Shown in pieces: positions 10,781 through 23,083 of a stretch of 64,000 bases of DNA. The DNA is from Gnetum montanum (lineage: Eukaryota; Streptophyta; Gnetopsida; Gnetales; Gnetaceae), in contig MNCI01001903.1 in assembly GCA_015680685.1 (NCBI GenBank), positions 663,608 to 727,607 on the forward strand, given 5' to 3'. Below the pieces are notes generated by a model, which saw only the letters and a program-made list of their open reading frames with translations, made no database searches and was not told the DNA's origin. The translations under genes and the position numbers were made by a program. How positions within the stretch are numbered: position 1 is the first letter of the stretch; every line of letters begins with the position of its first letter.

Positions 10781-12901
10781 ATCCTCCCCCACATAAAGAA
10801 GCCACGTCCTCAGAGCGGAGCCTAGGATAGCTTCGAGTGTACACTTCACATGGGTTCGAAACTCTGTCAATTCTGAGGATCCGTCAACTCCTTAGACACC
10901 AGGCTTGAAGGAAGGTACCAACCCCAATACCTGATACATCCTTCCATCCAATGCCTTACATGAAACGCAAGGGCAATTGGAGGAAGCCCAAGACTTCCCT
11001 TCTCTATATGAGCGGGAGAGTCCAACCCAAAGGGCCAACATCTCTAAGGCGTCCCCTAGATCTGTCCCTTCTGAGGGTCTAGAGACATATCTTCTTGCAT
11101 AAACCCATAACTTATGTGAGAAGATAGCTCCTCTTCCACAAGTCCCGCAGAGTTCCTCTGTGAATGGCATCTCAACACCCCTTGAATTTTTTCTTTGAGG
11201 GCTCACCAAGGCCACTACCCATGATGAGGGACTTGGGAACATCACACCGAGAGGGAGGACATGCTCCTAAGAGCCATGTCTCCGCAAGCAACTCATGCTT
11301 GCCAGAACTCCATGTTCTGCTACTCGCATCTAGACCCATGGGGTCTCACCAGTGCAACCATCTAAGCACTGATTCCACATGCATCGGTACCATGCGCAAT
11401 CTCTTTTCTCATCATTTTTGTTCAAGCTGGTATGAAGGGAGTCAAGCATGTTCTCCCTTACAAACAAGGTACAAGGGCAAATCTTTGAGCTTGACCTTGC
11501 CGTCTGTAGACACTAGCATCGCATGCCTCAATCCATCATTCATCATTTCCTAGTATTCCAACGAGAGAGAAGATCCAAAAATCTATTTGGAAACTTTTCC
11601 AAGAGGCTACATACAACAAGCCCCAAATTTCAGCAACACCTCTTGTGATTTTCCAACATCGAGAATGCCTGCTCGAATGTTAGAATAAGGGAGCATCAAT
11701 TTGGGCAACCAACCCCATGACAATCCTCCATCACCTATCTCATATCAGCTATAAGCACATCATCGAATGCAACCATAATATCTCGTTCATGGAGAAGGGT
11801 CACCCACATTTGCCACATGCAAGCCATCCTTCCCACACCAAGTTATGGGACAAGACCATTTTCTGAACACAAGGTCCAGGAACAATATAGAGTCACCTCT
11901 GAGAGTAACCAGATCATGAATTCTCCGAAGAACATCAACATTCTCAGAATTTGCATTTTCCCACTATATCAAGAATGACTGCCAGTCTCGCAATCAACAC
12001 GTTTCAAAAGATTTTGCACCTGCAGGAAGGATCCTCTTTAGGAGGTTTCTTCCAGGGAAGTATAGTAGCCCAGCTACACCTTACCCATCATACACGCCCA
12101 AGTTGTCAACATAGCCAATAGAACCATATCTGGAACTGTCACTAGCTGAGGGAAGACATGGGTTCACAAGGCTTACCAAAATTCAATTTTCACCTTGAGA
12201 ACAAGTCGAGACACCAAGAATTTTTGTTTCATCTTGGGAGATCTTGGTTTTGTTTCATACATCCCAGTCAAGCCCATTTACATCAATTTGTGGTGGACAA
12301 GGCCACACCACTACCTATTGTCATTCAACCCAAACAACAAACACAAGTCAACAACAACATCTTGCCCATAGGAGGACCAGGTCCTCAAGATAGTTTTTAC
12401 ATGGAATGGGCTTTCATCAACATCATTACAACTCAAACATAACATGATTCATCCCCAAAGGATTTACAACAAGGATGGTCTACCAGAGAACCCCAATAAG
12501 AAAATTCCTCTGAAGATCCCAAAACTACGAGAGTACACAAGATCATGCCTTACCCACAAGAAGAGCAATATGTATCTTTTATTTACATCAACAACATGAC
12601 CTCACAAAGGAGGTTTCATGAATTTCACCAGGGTAACAACATTCTATCTCTAAGAACAAGCCCCACGAGTTCACGATCATAGAACCACTGCTAGGAATAA
12701 GTCCCAAACATCAACTTCTTACAGGAGACAACCGTCTCAATACCACTTACCTTATTATTTCAAGAATTGAAGAGGGCATCCATTGAAATGGAGAATGATC
12801 CCTCATGATCAACTTTGCTATCCCACCAGGGAGGTGAGATCACCAACATGAATTAACATCACACCAAAGACATGGGACAATACATCAGTGAGGGACTCTG
12901 T

Positions 12902-12989
12902 AATACATTAGTGTACATAAGGGACAGAGTACACGGGACAATTTTAATACCTCAGTGTACATAAGGGACAGAGTACACGGGACAATTTA
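12902..12989. repeat. 44-bp tandem duplication inside element B
   Basis: Two adjacent copies (12902-12945 and 12946-12989) share GTACATAAGGGACAGAGTAC and flanking bases, with a few differences near their starts. Confidence 0.75.
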
Positions 12990-15900
12990 GCAAGACACCA
13001 TAGCCTATTAAGCACAACAAGTTCCCTATCATGGAATCACACCATAGACCACGAAGGCACCAATCAGTCCCAATCTATGAGAGTGCATCCTAGCTCTCCA
13101 ACACACCAAAGCAATTTGTTACGAGAGCCCACCAACATGAACAAACCATTAGAAGCCCACAATCATGAAAGCATTGACTCAAGTGTTTCGAGCACATTCA
13201 AGCCCACCAAGCAAGGCCACCAAGAGAAATCACAAGTTCTGTATCTGTAACGTCATTTTTTTCAAGGATGGACCACCATTCCAACGTTTGGACTACTACT
13301 CCACGATCGCTTCCAACATGGAAGAGCAAGTCTAGGTGCCACTACCCAGAACTCTACTCAAACCCACCGTTAGACATCACATTGATGTGAATTTCAGTCA
13401 CCATTGATCATCTGTGGACAAGATCTTTGCCAGTCCAGGAACACAAGAAAATGTGTTTCCAAGATTTTTCCTGTCTCAAGGACGTTCACCAAGCATACAC
13501 CCTCTAGGCATGCCAACATCATCAAGAACACATGGCACCAGTTCCAGAGCATAATGGGTAAGGACATGCCCTGGTCCGTTCGTTACAACACCGTATCACA
13601 ACTAAAGCATTTCTCATGAGGTTTTCAACAGAATTATACATCAAGGCACAAAGACCATTTACAACATATAGCAAGGGCGCTTTAAAACAAGCACTAGGAA
13701 AATACCATACATCAAGCTTGGCCTTGTCATAGTGTGTGGCATAGGCCTACAACCAGGAGACAACTGAGTCATATAGACAATACATATAGCACTTTTGAGT
13801 GCATACAAACGAATTGAGAATACCAGAAGGGTACATTTCACACCCAAGGATCGGATTACATTCATATATGGGAACATACATGATATTTGGGAATGCTACC
13901 TAAGCCTAAAAGGCTGTAGGAAAAACTACCCAAACCCTTCCTAGGCTGAAAGATTTAGGCCACCAAGAGCATACCAAGAAAGAACGATGCTGTTTTGAGA
14001 AAAACCTATCTCTATCACAAAGCATACATGATCATCTGTCATTGTAGCACTGTCTCAAAAGATACATGATCTACTGTCACACTGAACCGACTGCATGGGT
14101 AACCTCGAACAAAAACGATTAAAGACACGAACGCAATGATCGAATAAGGAAACACCCCAACTGAGTATCCACCATCCTACCATAGTGGCACCTCATTGCA
14201 TTGGCCACTCCTAGGCCATCAGTATCCGGCATGGCCAAGGATACCATTTCATGCCATTTGCTAGCCCAATATCTGTGGGGTCTAGGATAGATCACCGTCC
14301 TCTGTTAGTGCTCCCCCAGCACTGAGAGGCAAAGAAATCATGATGTACCTACTAATGCATCACAACCAAGGTACTGATAATTCCACAACCCAATGTTGGG
14401 ATTCTGAGACCAAATAATCAGTTCATAAAGGTCTCAGGAGCACATATCTTCCCCATGGACAGAGTGCTCACAGAATCAACTGAGGTCACCACTGGCTGCA
14501 TCTTTATACCTATGCTACCTGCAAACACTGAGACACAAGCTCAGAAACATAGAAGTTAGCAGGAACACGATTAGCACATTAGCCTCATTCACAACCATCA
14601 AGCATGATCATATAACAAAGAGATATCACTCTTGCGCATCATAAAATTGAAGACCTCAACATGTATAGAGATCAATCATGCAAAACATTGATGGAGGAAT
14701 CTGATCCCCACTCGAAAAAATGATTTCATCATGAGACACACCAAGAGAGAGATAGCACACTCTTAGAATTTCAATATTCATACACAACAATCATTCCCAG
14801 CAGCTAACACTAGCCTCAACCAAGACCAAAATTTCAACACACTTGTATGAGTCATGGGCAATAGACAATCATCAACTCAACCTAAAAATAAGGAGGACGA
14901 CCAAGGTTAATCCAACAAAAATTCTACATCAAACCAATTCTCACAACAACGAGAAACATCACGAAGGATGCGTTCACAAGAAGACGCTCATTAAAAGAGG
15001 TGTGGGATCAACAAGAACCAACAATAGGATGACCCACACCAGTAGTCTTCAAATTAGAATGACCAAGAATGTCACCAATCAAAATAGTGATGCGACAAGC
15101 AACACTATCGGCTCAACAAGGAGCACAACTCACAAGGATCAACAATAAGGGCAATCATGCCTCATGCACAATATGTTGTCAAACAAGACAATAGCCATTT
15201 AACTTTGGGATGACACAAACAACCACTTCATCCTCAACGTTCCCAACAATAAGTCATCATACCACGTAAAACATTTAAGCCTTGCGTTATGAATGATAAA
15301 TGCAACCATGATAACACGCATGCAGAATTTGAAAGCGCAACCAAGAAGACATGCATACAAAAATAGACAAACATACAATCGCAAACACGAACGTACGAAG
15401 TCTATCGGCAATGGTCTTAGTCCACCCAGAAAAAGGCTCACCAGGAGCACATGTCCGAAGACCTCCATCCTGAGGTACCTAAGAACCATCTTGTCTCCAT
15501 TTGTATTTTCCCATACTTGAAACACCGTTAAAAATCGCGAGTTGGCCTCAGGCAAAGATTCACAATTCAGGCAAGGGTGCATCTCAGCATTCCAGAGGGG
15601 GGAATAAGACAGAGCAGCGCCAAGAGGCGCGTAGCATCAAGTCCGCAACTTCCTGTGCCGATTCTTGATCTTTCTATGCTTTTGTTGTTTATGCTATATC
15701 ACGCGACATAACGTAATGACGCTCAGCGTGATGGTGTTTCGACATAGTCCAGCATCAGAAGGATAGTTGCTTCAGCATAGGGAGAAGCTTAAGCAGCATG
15801 ATACGCGATCTCTTGTGTATTTTGCTAAGTCTTTTGTCCAAGGACAAGTTTACGCTCTATCACGCACATCAGCGTAATGAGCGTAATAAGCTCCAAAATA

Positions 15901-16023
15901 GTCAAAGGCAGAGTCCAGAGAAGCACAACAGTTCGACATTTTTTCTCGCAGCACATGAATAACTTGTCTTTACGCTCGTTACGCGGCGGCGCGTATCATT
16001 GCGTATTTATCATTAAGTTAGTC

Positions 16024-16215
16024 GTTTACGCTTCATTACGCGCAGTTGCGTAATGAGCGTAAATTAGACATTGTTTACACTTCAATACGCGCAGCTGTGT
16101 GGCGAGCGTAAATTAGACATTGTTTACGCTTCAATACGCGCAGCTGCATGGTGAGCGTAAATTAGACATTGTGTACGCTTTGTTACGCGCAGCTGCGTAG
16201 TGAGCGTAAAACAAT
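16024..16215 (+). repeat. Four tandem 49-bp units, each a hairpin
   Basis: Units start at 16024, 16073, 16122 and 16171, exactly 49 bp apart. Each contains an inverted repeat: in unit 1 the arm TTTACGCTTCATTACGC faces GCGTAATGAGCGTAAA around a short GCAGTT loop with one unpaired base. The units are joined by TTAGACATTG. Looser copies of the same arms flank the array at about 15690, 15850, 15970, 16245 and 16330. Later units keep the outer arms better than the inner ones. Confidence 0.85.
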
Positions 16216-16457
16216 TTTGAGCATGTTGTTTTTATACCGGATTACGCTCATACACGCAACACAACGCGAATGAGTGTAATACAGCCTGAAAGCAATTGAA
16301 GCATGCTCAACATGTACCTGCTCTTCACACGCACAACACGCAAACGAGCGTGTTGTGCGTAGTCACAGTCTGACTTAAAATGATCAAGTCAACGGAATCC
16401 AAAAAATCCGAGACCCACGTCATCAGGGCTGCGCCTTTTCCACAGAGCGTCGCGGCC

Positions 16458-16465
16458 TATAAATA
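16458..16465 (+). promoter_or_regulatory. TATA box downstream of the hairpin array
   Basis: TATAAATA in a GGCC-TATAAATA-CC context lies about 245 bp past the last hairpin unit. No host reading frame follows it, so it most likely drives a retroelement transcript. Confidence 0.5.
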
Positions 16466-17893
16466 CCTCAGTTGACAAAGATACAAGGGTTGGCAAATCA
16501 GAGAAGCAGAGGCATTTTTCTGAGCACCAGAGCATTTATCACTTTGAGCGGCGGAAAATCAAAAGGGCAAGAGCATTTTCTGAGTAAGGAAGCATTTATC
16601 GCCTTGAGCAGAGAAACGAAGAGCAACCTTTTGACAACTGCTGACAACGACAGCATCATCCTTCAGCAAGAATAGAGCACAGTGCACTTGAGCCTTAGCA
16701 ACAAGAGAGAGCATTCCATTAGCGATCGCTGCCCTGTGCAGAATCTGCTCGAAGCAAAGAAGCAGAACACGGACTGTGAGATTGTCCCACCCAGTTTGCA
16801 GACTCTACCGGTCAGAAACAATTGATTGGCAGACCTCAGAGCTTGACCATCCTTGCATCCCAGCTTTAACCTACGAGGTAGATCGGACTTCTGTATGGCC
16901 AGTTTCCTTGTTGTTTTGTGCTCATTTTTACATCAAGTTATCGGGGGCCACTCCCATTGTAACGTAACATACATTCTTTCAAAAATCGAACATAGATCTT
17001 TGAGAATCACGCGTTTCCCTTTTGATTAGCGTCTCTTCGGCGTGTTTGACATTATCAGCGTAGCGATCTATCCACGTCATTTTCCTCCCGTTTTCACGAT
17101 CCCTCGAATCAAATCGCAGCACGCAAAGATCTGTAATATTCATTGTTTTACTGACCCGTAAGTCCCTGTCTGATTGACAAGACCGTTCAGGGCGTCGCGG
17201 ATTCACTTTTTCCAGCATATCCCTCGCGTGGATCCGTGGTTAAAACTGTATACACGGAATCTCGATCGGTATTTCCAGCTGCTGACGTTTTCTGTCGCTA
17301 CAATACTCACTGTATATAGGGTGAGTGGGAGTGCCAAGGATATCATATCCTGCATGATTCGACAAATGCCATCTCAAAACATGTCATCTGGGTGGAGATT
17401 AAAGCAGAGACTTGGTCCTATTCATCCCAGATGAATCACTAGAGACCTGAGATGAGAGCTTCTTAAGCAACATAATTCCTAAGTTGCCAATAGAACTTCT
17501 CTCAACCATATTGCATACAATCACTAGTCCAACCACAAGTAAACAAGTGAAGTACATCACCACAACACCATCATTTATATCCTTAGGGAGAGCAACATAC
17601 ATCAATTGCTCACATCTATCCTCTTATGAAGAGTGAAGAACATTGCCATCAAGAAAATCTTCAAAAACACATAAGGATATGATCCTAGATCCCCTAGGTA
17701 TTAATCCGAAGAGACCATTAACCAAACAAGCTCAATGGAGTAACACCAACAAAGAGCACAAGGCCACCCTCCAAGGGAGTGGTTAGCCAAAGTTGAGAAT
17801 GGGGTTAGCTAGTTTCTATCGGAAACCTCACAAACCACAAGCCCTGATATCCACTTAGCGAGAAACTTTTACCAATCACTAAAACTATACAGC

Positions 17894-17905
17894 GCTCTAA
17901 TACCA
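17894..17905 (-). other. Primer binding site of element B
   Basis: The minus strand reads TGGTATTAGAGC, one base off the classic initiator-Met primer site TGGTATCAGAGC, and lies two bases from the LTR. Confidence 0.75.
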
Positions 17906-17907
17906 TC

Positions 17908-18428
17908 TGTAACAACATTTCCCCGACGTTGCCTGGCACCCCAAGGAATTCACAAAGATCCAATGGATCTGGGGCAGAAGACCTAGGGAATACGCCTCAA
18001 ACAAGCAAGCATCTCACGAGTGCAAGCAAAAGAGAACCAAGCAAATAAGCACATACACAACCTTGTAGACCACATCGATGGAACAAGAGATGATGCACCT
18101 ACAAGGGAAGGTACCTCATCCCCAGATCCCTCACGATCTGGTACAAGGTGTGGCATGGCACCGCACCAAAACTATCCAGCCTTGGCTGCCTACATATCTA
18201 CGACCGTCATAGAATCAGGGCCATGTAGTTCTCCATGGAGAAGAGGGAAGGAAGAGGACTTAGAGAAGAGAGTTGCAACAGGAGTGTGTCCTATTGCTAG
18301 CTTGGTACCACCAAGCCGGGGTGGGTTTTGTAACACTTGAGAGCCATCCGAGGGTGCCTCAGAGTGTTCCATGGCCCTCGAACCATGGGGGGAGCCCAAG
18401 AGAACCACCACTTGAGACATCTCTCATA
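17908..18428 (-). repeat. 5' LTR of element B
   Basis: It starts TGTAACAACATTTCCCC and ends CATCTCTCATA, where the terminal CA is mutated to TA. It is followed by CTTCT. Confidence 0.85.
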
Positions 18429-20236
18429 CTTCTAGTTTCTTTCTTCTTCTTCTTCTCTTTTTCAAGTTCTTTTTTTATATTTTCTTCTATTATTTTCAAT
18501 GTGGTTGTAAATTTCTCATTCACAAAGTTCTATACTTTTTCAACCTTGGCCACTATCTTTAAAATATATTTTTTGGATTAGCTAATTTTTTTTTGGATTT
18601 CTTGTTCCATTAAATATTTTTCTTTCCTTATCTCACAAATATGCACATCCCTCTTATAAAGAAATAGATCTCCATTGCACTTATCTACACTTTTCCTCTT
18701 CTTGACTTCTTCTTTCTCTTTAGTTACCTCATCAATGATCTTATGGATTCAATCCAATGGATGCACATTTGTTATAATCTACCTTGTACATAGATCCTAC
18801 GAGCCTCATGTGTTTTGTTCTGTAGAAAATTTATGATGTCTTAATTATTTCTATTGAGAGAAGCCATGGACTAGGAATCTATGTAACACTAAATATTATA
18901 TACCTAAGGATACCTTAAGGGATTTAAGGTTCCCTTATCTCCATCCTTGAATTTACTTTCTTAGGTTGGATATCCTTTAGTAAGTGTAGTACTTATCATT
19001 AAAGAACTCCAAAATTATGCTTCACTGGCAAATGGAATCTAGTTCTAAGGATTTATATTAAAACTAAGCTTTCTTAATAAGTGTCCTTGGAAATAACTTG
19101 AGCTTATGTCATTTGTTCTCAATGTTTTGTAAGGTGCAAGCATCATGGAAGACCTGCAAATGATTTTGAAAATCTATATTATAGCCTTCCTCAAATTGAG
19201 AAATTTTGTTCATGGTTAACACCTTAATATGCCTCTTCTTCTTATGATTGATTGGAATGCAAATAGCCTCCCTAATATTAATCATGATTTTAGTAGTCAA
19301 AAGGAATTCATCCTAGTTCTTTAGTTCATCATAGTCTTCATCATGATCATGACTCCCTCTATGTTCTTTGCCATGCCTTCTACCATGTCTATGGCCTTAA
19401 TATCTTTCTTTGTCTTCATTTCCATTTCTTTCTCTATCTTCGTCACTATCTCTACCAAGCTATCTATCCTAGTTTCTTCTTCAATCTCTAACAAGTTGTT
19501 GACCTTATCCCCTATTTTTGGTCCCATCTCCCAATTTATATTCGTCCTCGTTAAAGCTAGGCAATGAGGATGATGAAGAGAATGACAAATTAGAAGATCC
19601 ATGTTGATTTTCTATCCTTTCATGATCCCTCTGATTGTCTCTTCTTTTCCTGCTAGAGGACCTAGGCTTAAAGGTCCTCTACATGTTGGATCCTATTCCA
19701 CCTATTCTTTAGTTCCTTGCTAAGGCAAAACATAGCCAAGGATTACTAGTTTCATTAATGTTAAAGATAGAAGGTTATTAATGATGGAATCTTCTTCTTT
19801 GCTAATCAATGTTCTCCTTTTCTAATTGAGATGTCAAGGAAATGTCAATGTGCTTACCCTTAGCAAATTCATATTAAACATCCATGAAATAATCTAGGCT
19901 ATGTTAGGCTTTTATGGGCTTTTATCATCTAGACATTTCATCAAGTACTTTGTACTAATTTAAAATAGGTTCCACCCCTTTCTTAATCAATGTTATGGTG
20001 AGCATTGATGGACCTCCATTATCAAGTAGCAACATAATGTTTTCTTAGAGGTTCTACCATCTCATTTGTTCATCCTAATGGAAGACAAAGGTGACTTCAA
20101 AATAGTAGAAATCTAGATAATGGTGAATGACTTTCACTTGATAGAGTACATTGGCATCATTATTATAATTTGTCCTATAACTATCCTTTATAGTGTTATT
20201 AGTATATGGGAAATCAACCCTATGAGAAGTAAACAT
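18429..20236 (-). pseudogene. Gag N-terminal and core remnant of element C
   Basis: The minus strand carries a degenerate start near 20236 (MFTSH; compare MASSHE in A). It continues through an acidic/basic middle (19.6-19.3 kb) and the Gag core near 19300-19100. There, ISQFEEGYNIDFQNHLQVF, DACTLQNIENK and KLKLFPRTL match element A's gag almost segment by segment. Many stops and frame changes show it is dead. It joins to 9885-10260 when element B is removed, and to the C leader and PBS when element D is removed. Confidence 0.75.
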
Positions 20237-20360
20237 ATTTGATCAAAATGTATATTCTTACAAATTTTTTTTAAAGATTTCTTGAAAGATAAATTTTTAA
20301 ACATATTTTTATAATGATGTTATATAATCTAACTTCCTAAACTATCAGAGCCATCCTTGG

Positions 20361-21191
20361 TGATGAGCGATGAGGTATCCCTATGCTCAACCATACGAAT
20401 ACAAGCGTTTCATGCATGATCTGGTCAAATTCCAAGGACTAAATGCCTATGCGCCTTTGTGGAACGATAATAGGTTGGTCAATCGTTTCCTTCCCAAACT
20501 TACTTGTATGTCTCGATTGTATGGTTAAGTAAGCTTGAGGCATATGGTTTTTATGGTTTTTATGTGTTTTATATCCTGCGCTAATAAGGAGGGGAAGAGA
20601 GATAACTAAGTAACTAATCTAGTTTAACTACTCATTAACTAAGTTCTAATTACTCCTAAGACCAGTATCCATTCCCACTTGCCATACACATCCTGAACCA
20701 GTGCAACGCTATTTACCAAACACTAATTGTTACTGGGTTACCAAGCGCTACATGCATGCTCGAAGCAGTCGTACTGAGTGTATTTAACTAAGAGAGTTGT
20801 AGGGTGAGAGAAATTTTTAATTAACTATGAAAGCATTAAATAATAATTAACACATATTAATCTATTTTTTATGCTGCAAGGTTTATCATAAAGTTCATCT
20901 TTATTGTCGCACACAAAGTGTGCTCAAGTACACAATGCTCAAATAAAGATCCGTTCACTCTATGACATCTACTATGGGCACGCAGAAATAATTCTAACTC
21001 TGGAGGGAAGAAATGTCAAGAGTTTGGCTAAGGGACTAACTTTCTAATTCTGGAAACCAAGGGCATTGCCTCTTATTTATAGGAAGGGAGGAAGGCCATG
21101 ATGTCGAGTATCTGACATCACATGGTTGATACGATATCGCATGCGTGATATCGTGGAATCAATATCACAGATGCGATATCATGGTTCATCA
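20361..21191 (-). repeat. 3' LTR of element D
   Basis: It runs from TGATGAGCGATGAGG to GGTTCATCA. The TATA complement TCTTATTTATAGG is near 21071. GATATC-like hexamers lie at 21100, 21114, 21133, 21147, 21161 and 21175, 14 bp apart within two blocks. The PPT complement TACCCCCAT follows at 21192. Divergence from the 5' LTR is roughly 10% by eye over the first 300 bp. Confidence 0.85.
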
Positions 21192-21199
21192 TACCCCCA

Positions 21200-23083
21200 T
21201 GATTGAATGAAAACTCATTCTTAAGTTCCTTATAAAATATTGGGAAAGTATGGGATTATTGACTGAATGACCATTGATGGTGGAATGGGGTGACAGACTC
21301 AATGTGCCCGGTGAACGGATCAACAATACAATACATGACAGCATTAGTGTTCATGACCACAAAAGTGAACACTGTACATAAATGACATCCAGCCTTATTT
21401 GGCAGCTGGAAGAGAAGGAAGGAGAGAGAGAGAAAATAAGATGTTATGTTGTCGACGCTAGGATTGTGCCTTCTATTGTTTATTCATAGCCACGCCACCA
21501 ATCTTGCTCCTTTCGTAAGCATTCCAGTTCTGGTCCATCCTGAGTGTTTCCTCTAGGCCCAGTCCATTATTGTATGATCACCATCTGCACACACAACATA
21601 GTCACAAATGAGCGAGGGTAGATAAATCACAATGCAGTTGATATCTTGCCTCGATGTAAAGTTCATTGGCTAAGTTGTGGTTATGGCAGATACTAACTCT
21701 GGAGTTTTAACACTAGTGACTACCTAAGGTGTAGGGGTTAGGAAAAATTGAAAAATTTGTGCCAGAGCCTCCATTACGAAGAGCGAACCTCTGGTAGCAA
21801 TAGGATGGAAAAAGACAGGGAATAAGAAAGATGAAGAAAAAGTAACAACGACAATGCCAATAAAATGGATGTTATGGATGGGGATGAAACAAAAAACTGT
21901 TGATTGTAGGAAATGTTTAAGGGAAAGAATTTAACAAATGCATCCAAAAAGGAATGTCAATGGGTCCTCCCCAAAGTAGGCTCATACCTTTAGTTCCCTG
22001 ATAGACCCACAACCCAAAGAGTCCATAGACTCTAGGAATGTCAATTGGAAGCAAGAGTTAAAAACTTACCCACAAGAAATTACTAGGGGAAAAAAACGAT
22101 GCATCAACCAAAGTACAGACTAATGATAAGACCGGCAATGAGGTGAAAATGGAAAAGAAATATGGAGAGGAGAGGATGGAATGGAAACCCAAGAACAAGA
22201 TTATGTAAAGTCCCTTGTGTGTTTTATGGTTAATGTAACTAGGTAGAACTCATTCCAAATCTAGGCTCAACAAGCCACATTCAGTGACCTCGCATCAACA
22301 CATTTGACCAACCTATCCTCTTGAAGCAACAAGAATGCCTCTGCAAAAAGCCACCACCATTCCGAGGAGAGCAAGATGGAGAACCAGGAAGGGAGGAAGT
22401 GTCTTAGTTAAAGGGAACCTTTAGTCATGGGCAACATGTCTTTCCAGTGCCATAACCAATGCATGTAGCCCAAGTTCATTATTGTGTCTAAGGGGTGTGC
22501 TTTGAATTCTCACTATTTTTTTTTCTTTTTCTTTTTTCTTTCCATGAGAACCACACCATGCAAAGACTTATTTTTATGTGCTCAACTTCTGGTGAATTGA
22601 TGAATGGTTAGAATGGCAGAAAATTGAAGAAAAAAGCATCTAAGAACTCAAGAGAATAGCTAGCACAAATGCATTGAATCCCCTTGAAGTCACACCCTTT
22701 TCATCCTTTGAGTCCTTCCTTAGTTTGAGAAATACCTAGCCACCAATTTTTTAATAGTTTTTATTAAAGAAAGGGACTATATAGTTCCAAGCCAAGGGAG
22801 ACCATAGGATTTTATGGATGCATGAATGACGTGGACTCATTGCGTGTTTGATCAATAGAACCATACCTTAATATCAACATCATACTTTAAAGGTAAAATC
22901 TAAACATTAACAATCAATATGATGTTATTCATGCCACCATCATGAATACTTATTGGGTGACGAACAAAATAGAGTAATCACACAAAGTAATGGTAAAAAT
23001 ATGAATGATGCTGTAAAAAACATCAAGAAAGTTGAAAGATATGTGCAAAACAAAAACATGTAAAACAAAAAATGTACAAAGGA
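21200..23083 (-). other. Non-coding 3' region of element D
   Basis: No open frame of note. The same sequence, decayed, is found in element G at about 45.8-47.6 kb (shared segments around 22820-22870 and 22400-22510). It is therefore part of the element and not host DNA. Confidence 0.6.

Larger units (their letters stand above)
15592..17330 (+). repeat. GC/CpG-rich LTR-like block inside element B
   Basis: A G-run (AGAGGGGGGAATAAGACAG near 15592) resembles a PPT and is followed by DNA far richer in CpG than its surroundings. The block contains palindromic repeats at 15.68-16.38 kb and a plus-strand TATA box at 16458. It ends near TTTCTGTCGCTACA (about 17300), where the composition returns to that of element B. 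This is the architecture of an LTR with U3 repeats, promoter and R/U5, in the orientation opposite to B. I could not find a partner LTR or a target duplication, so a solo or 3' LTR is an inference. Confidence 0.45.
10261..18428 (-). mobile_element. Element B: non-autonomous LTR retrotransposon inserted in element C gag
   Basis: Two direct repeats of about 521 bp (10260/61-10780 and 17908-18428) bound the element. They differ at roughly 22 sites by eye, about 96% identity, nearly all transitions. A PPT complement ATCCTCCCCC follows the left LTR at 10781. A PBS complement GCTCTAATACCA (17894-17905, minus-strand TGGTATTAGAGC) sits two bases from the right LTR. This is the initiator-Met-type primer site and sets the minus orientation. 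CTTCT flanks both sides (10256-10260 and 18429-18433) if one terminal LTR base was lost on the left. The 7.1 kb interior shows no gag, RT or integrase that I can recognise, which fits a large retrotransposon derivative. A plus-oriented GC-rich block lies inside it at 15.6-17.3 kb. Confidence 0.8.

Noticed and set aside
10270-10870. Overlapping short open frames on both strands in the B LTR (also at 18020-18420)
   Set aside because: They occur in both LTR copies, have no family features, and arise from a GC-richer LTR sequence.
14843-15582. Possible protein genes at 14.8-15.6 kb (both strands)
   Set aside because: Compositionally biased frames inside element B with no recognisable motif. A possible chromodomain-like tail before the G-run at 15592 was too weak to call.
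16024-16215. CRISPR-like array
   Set aside because: The units are directly tandem with no unique spacers, the repeat itself is palindromic throughout, and the context is a plant retroelement.
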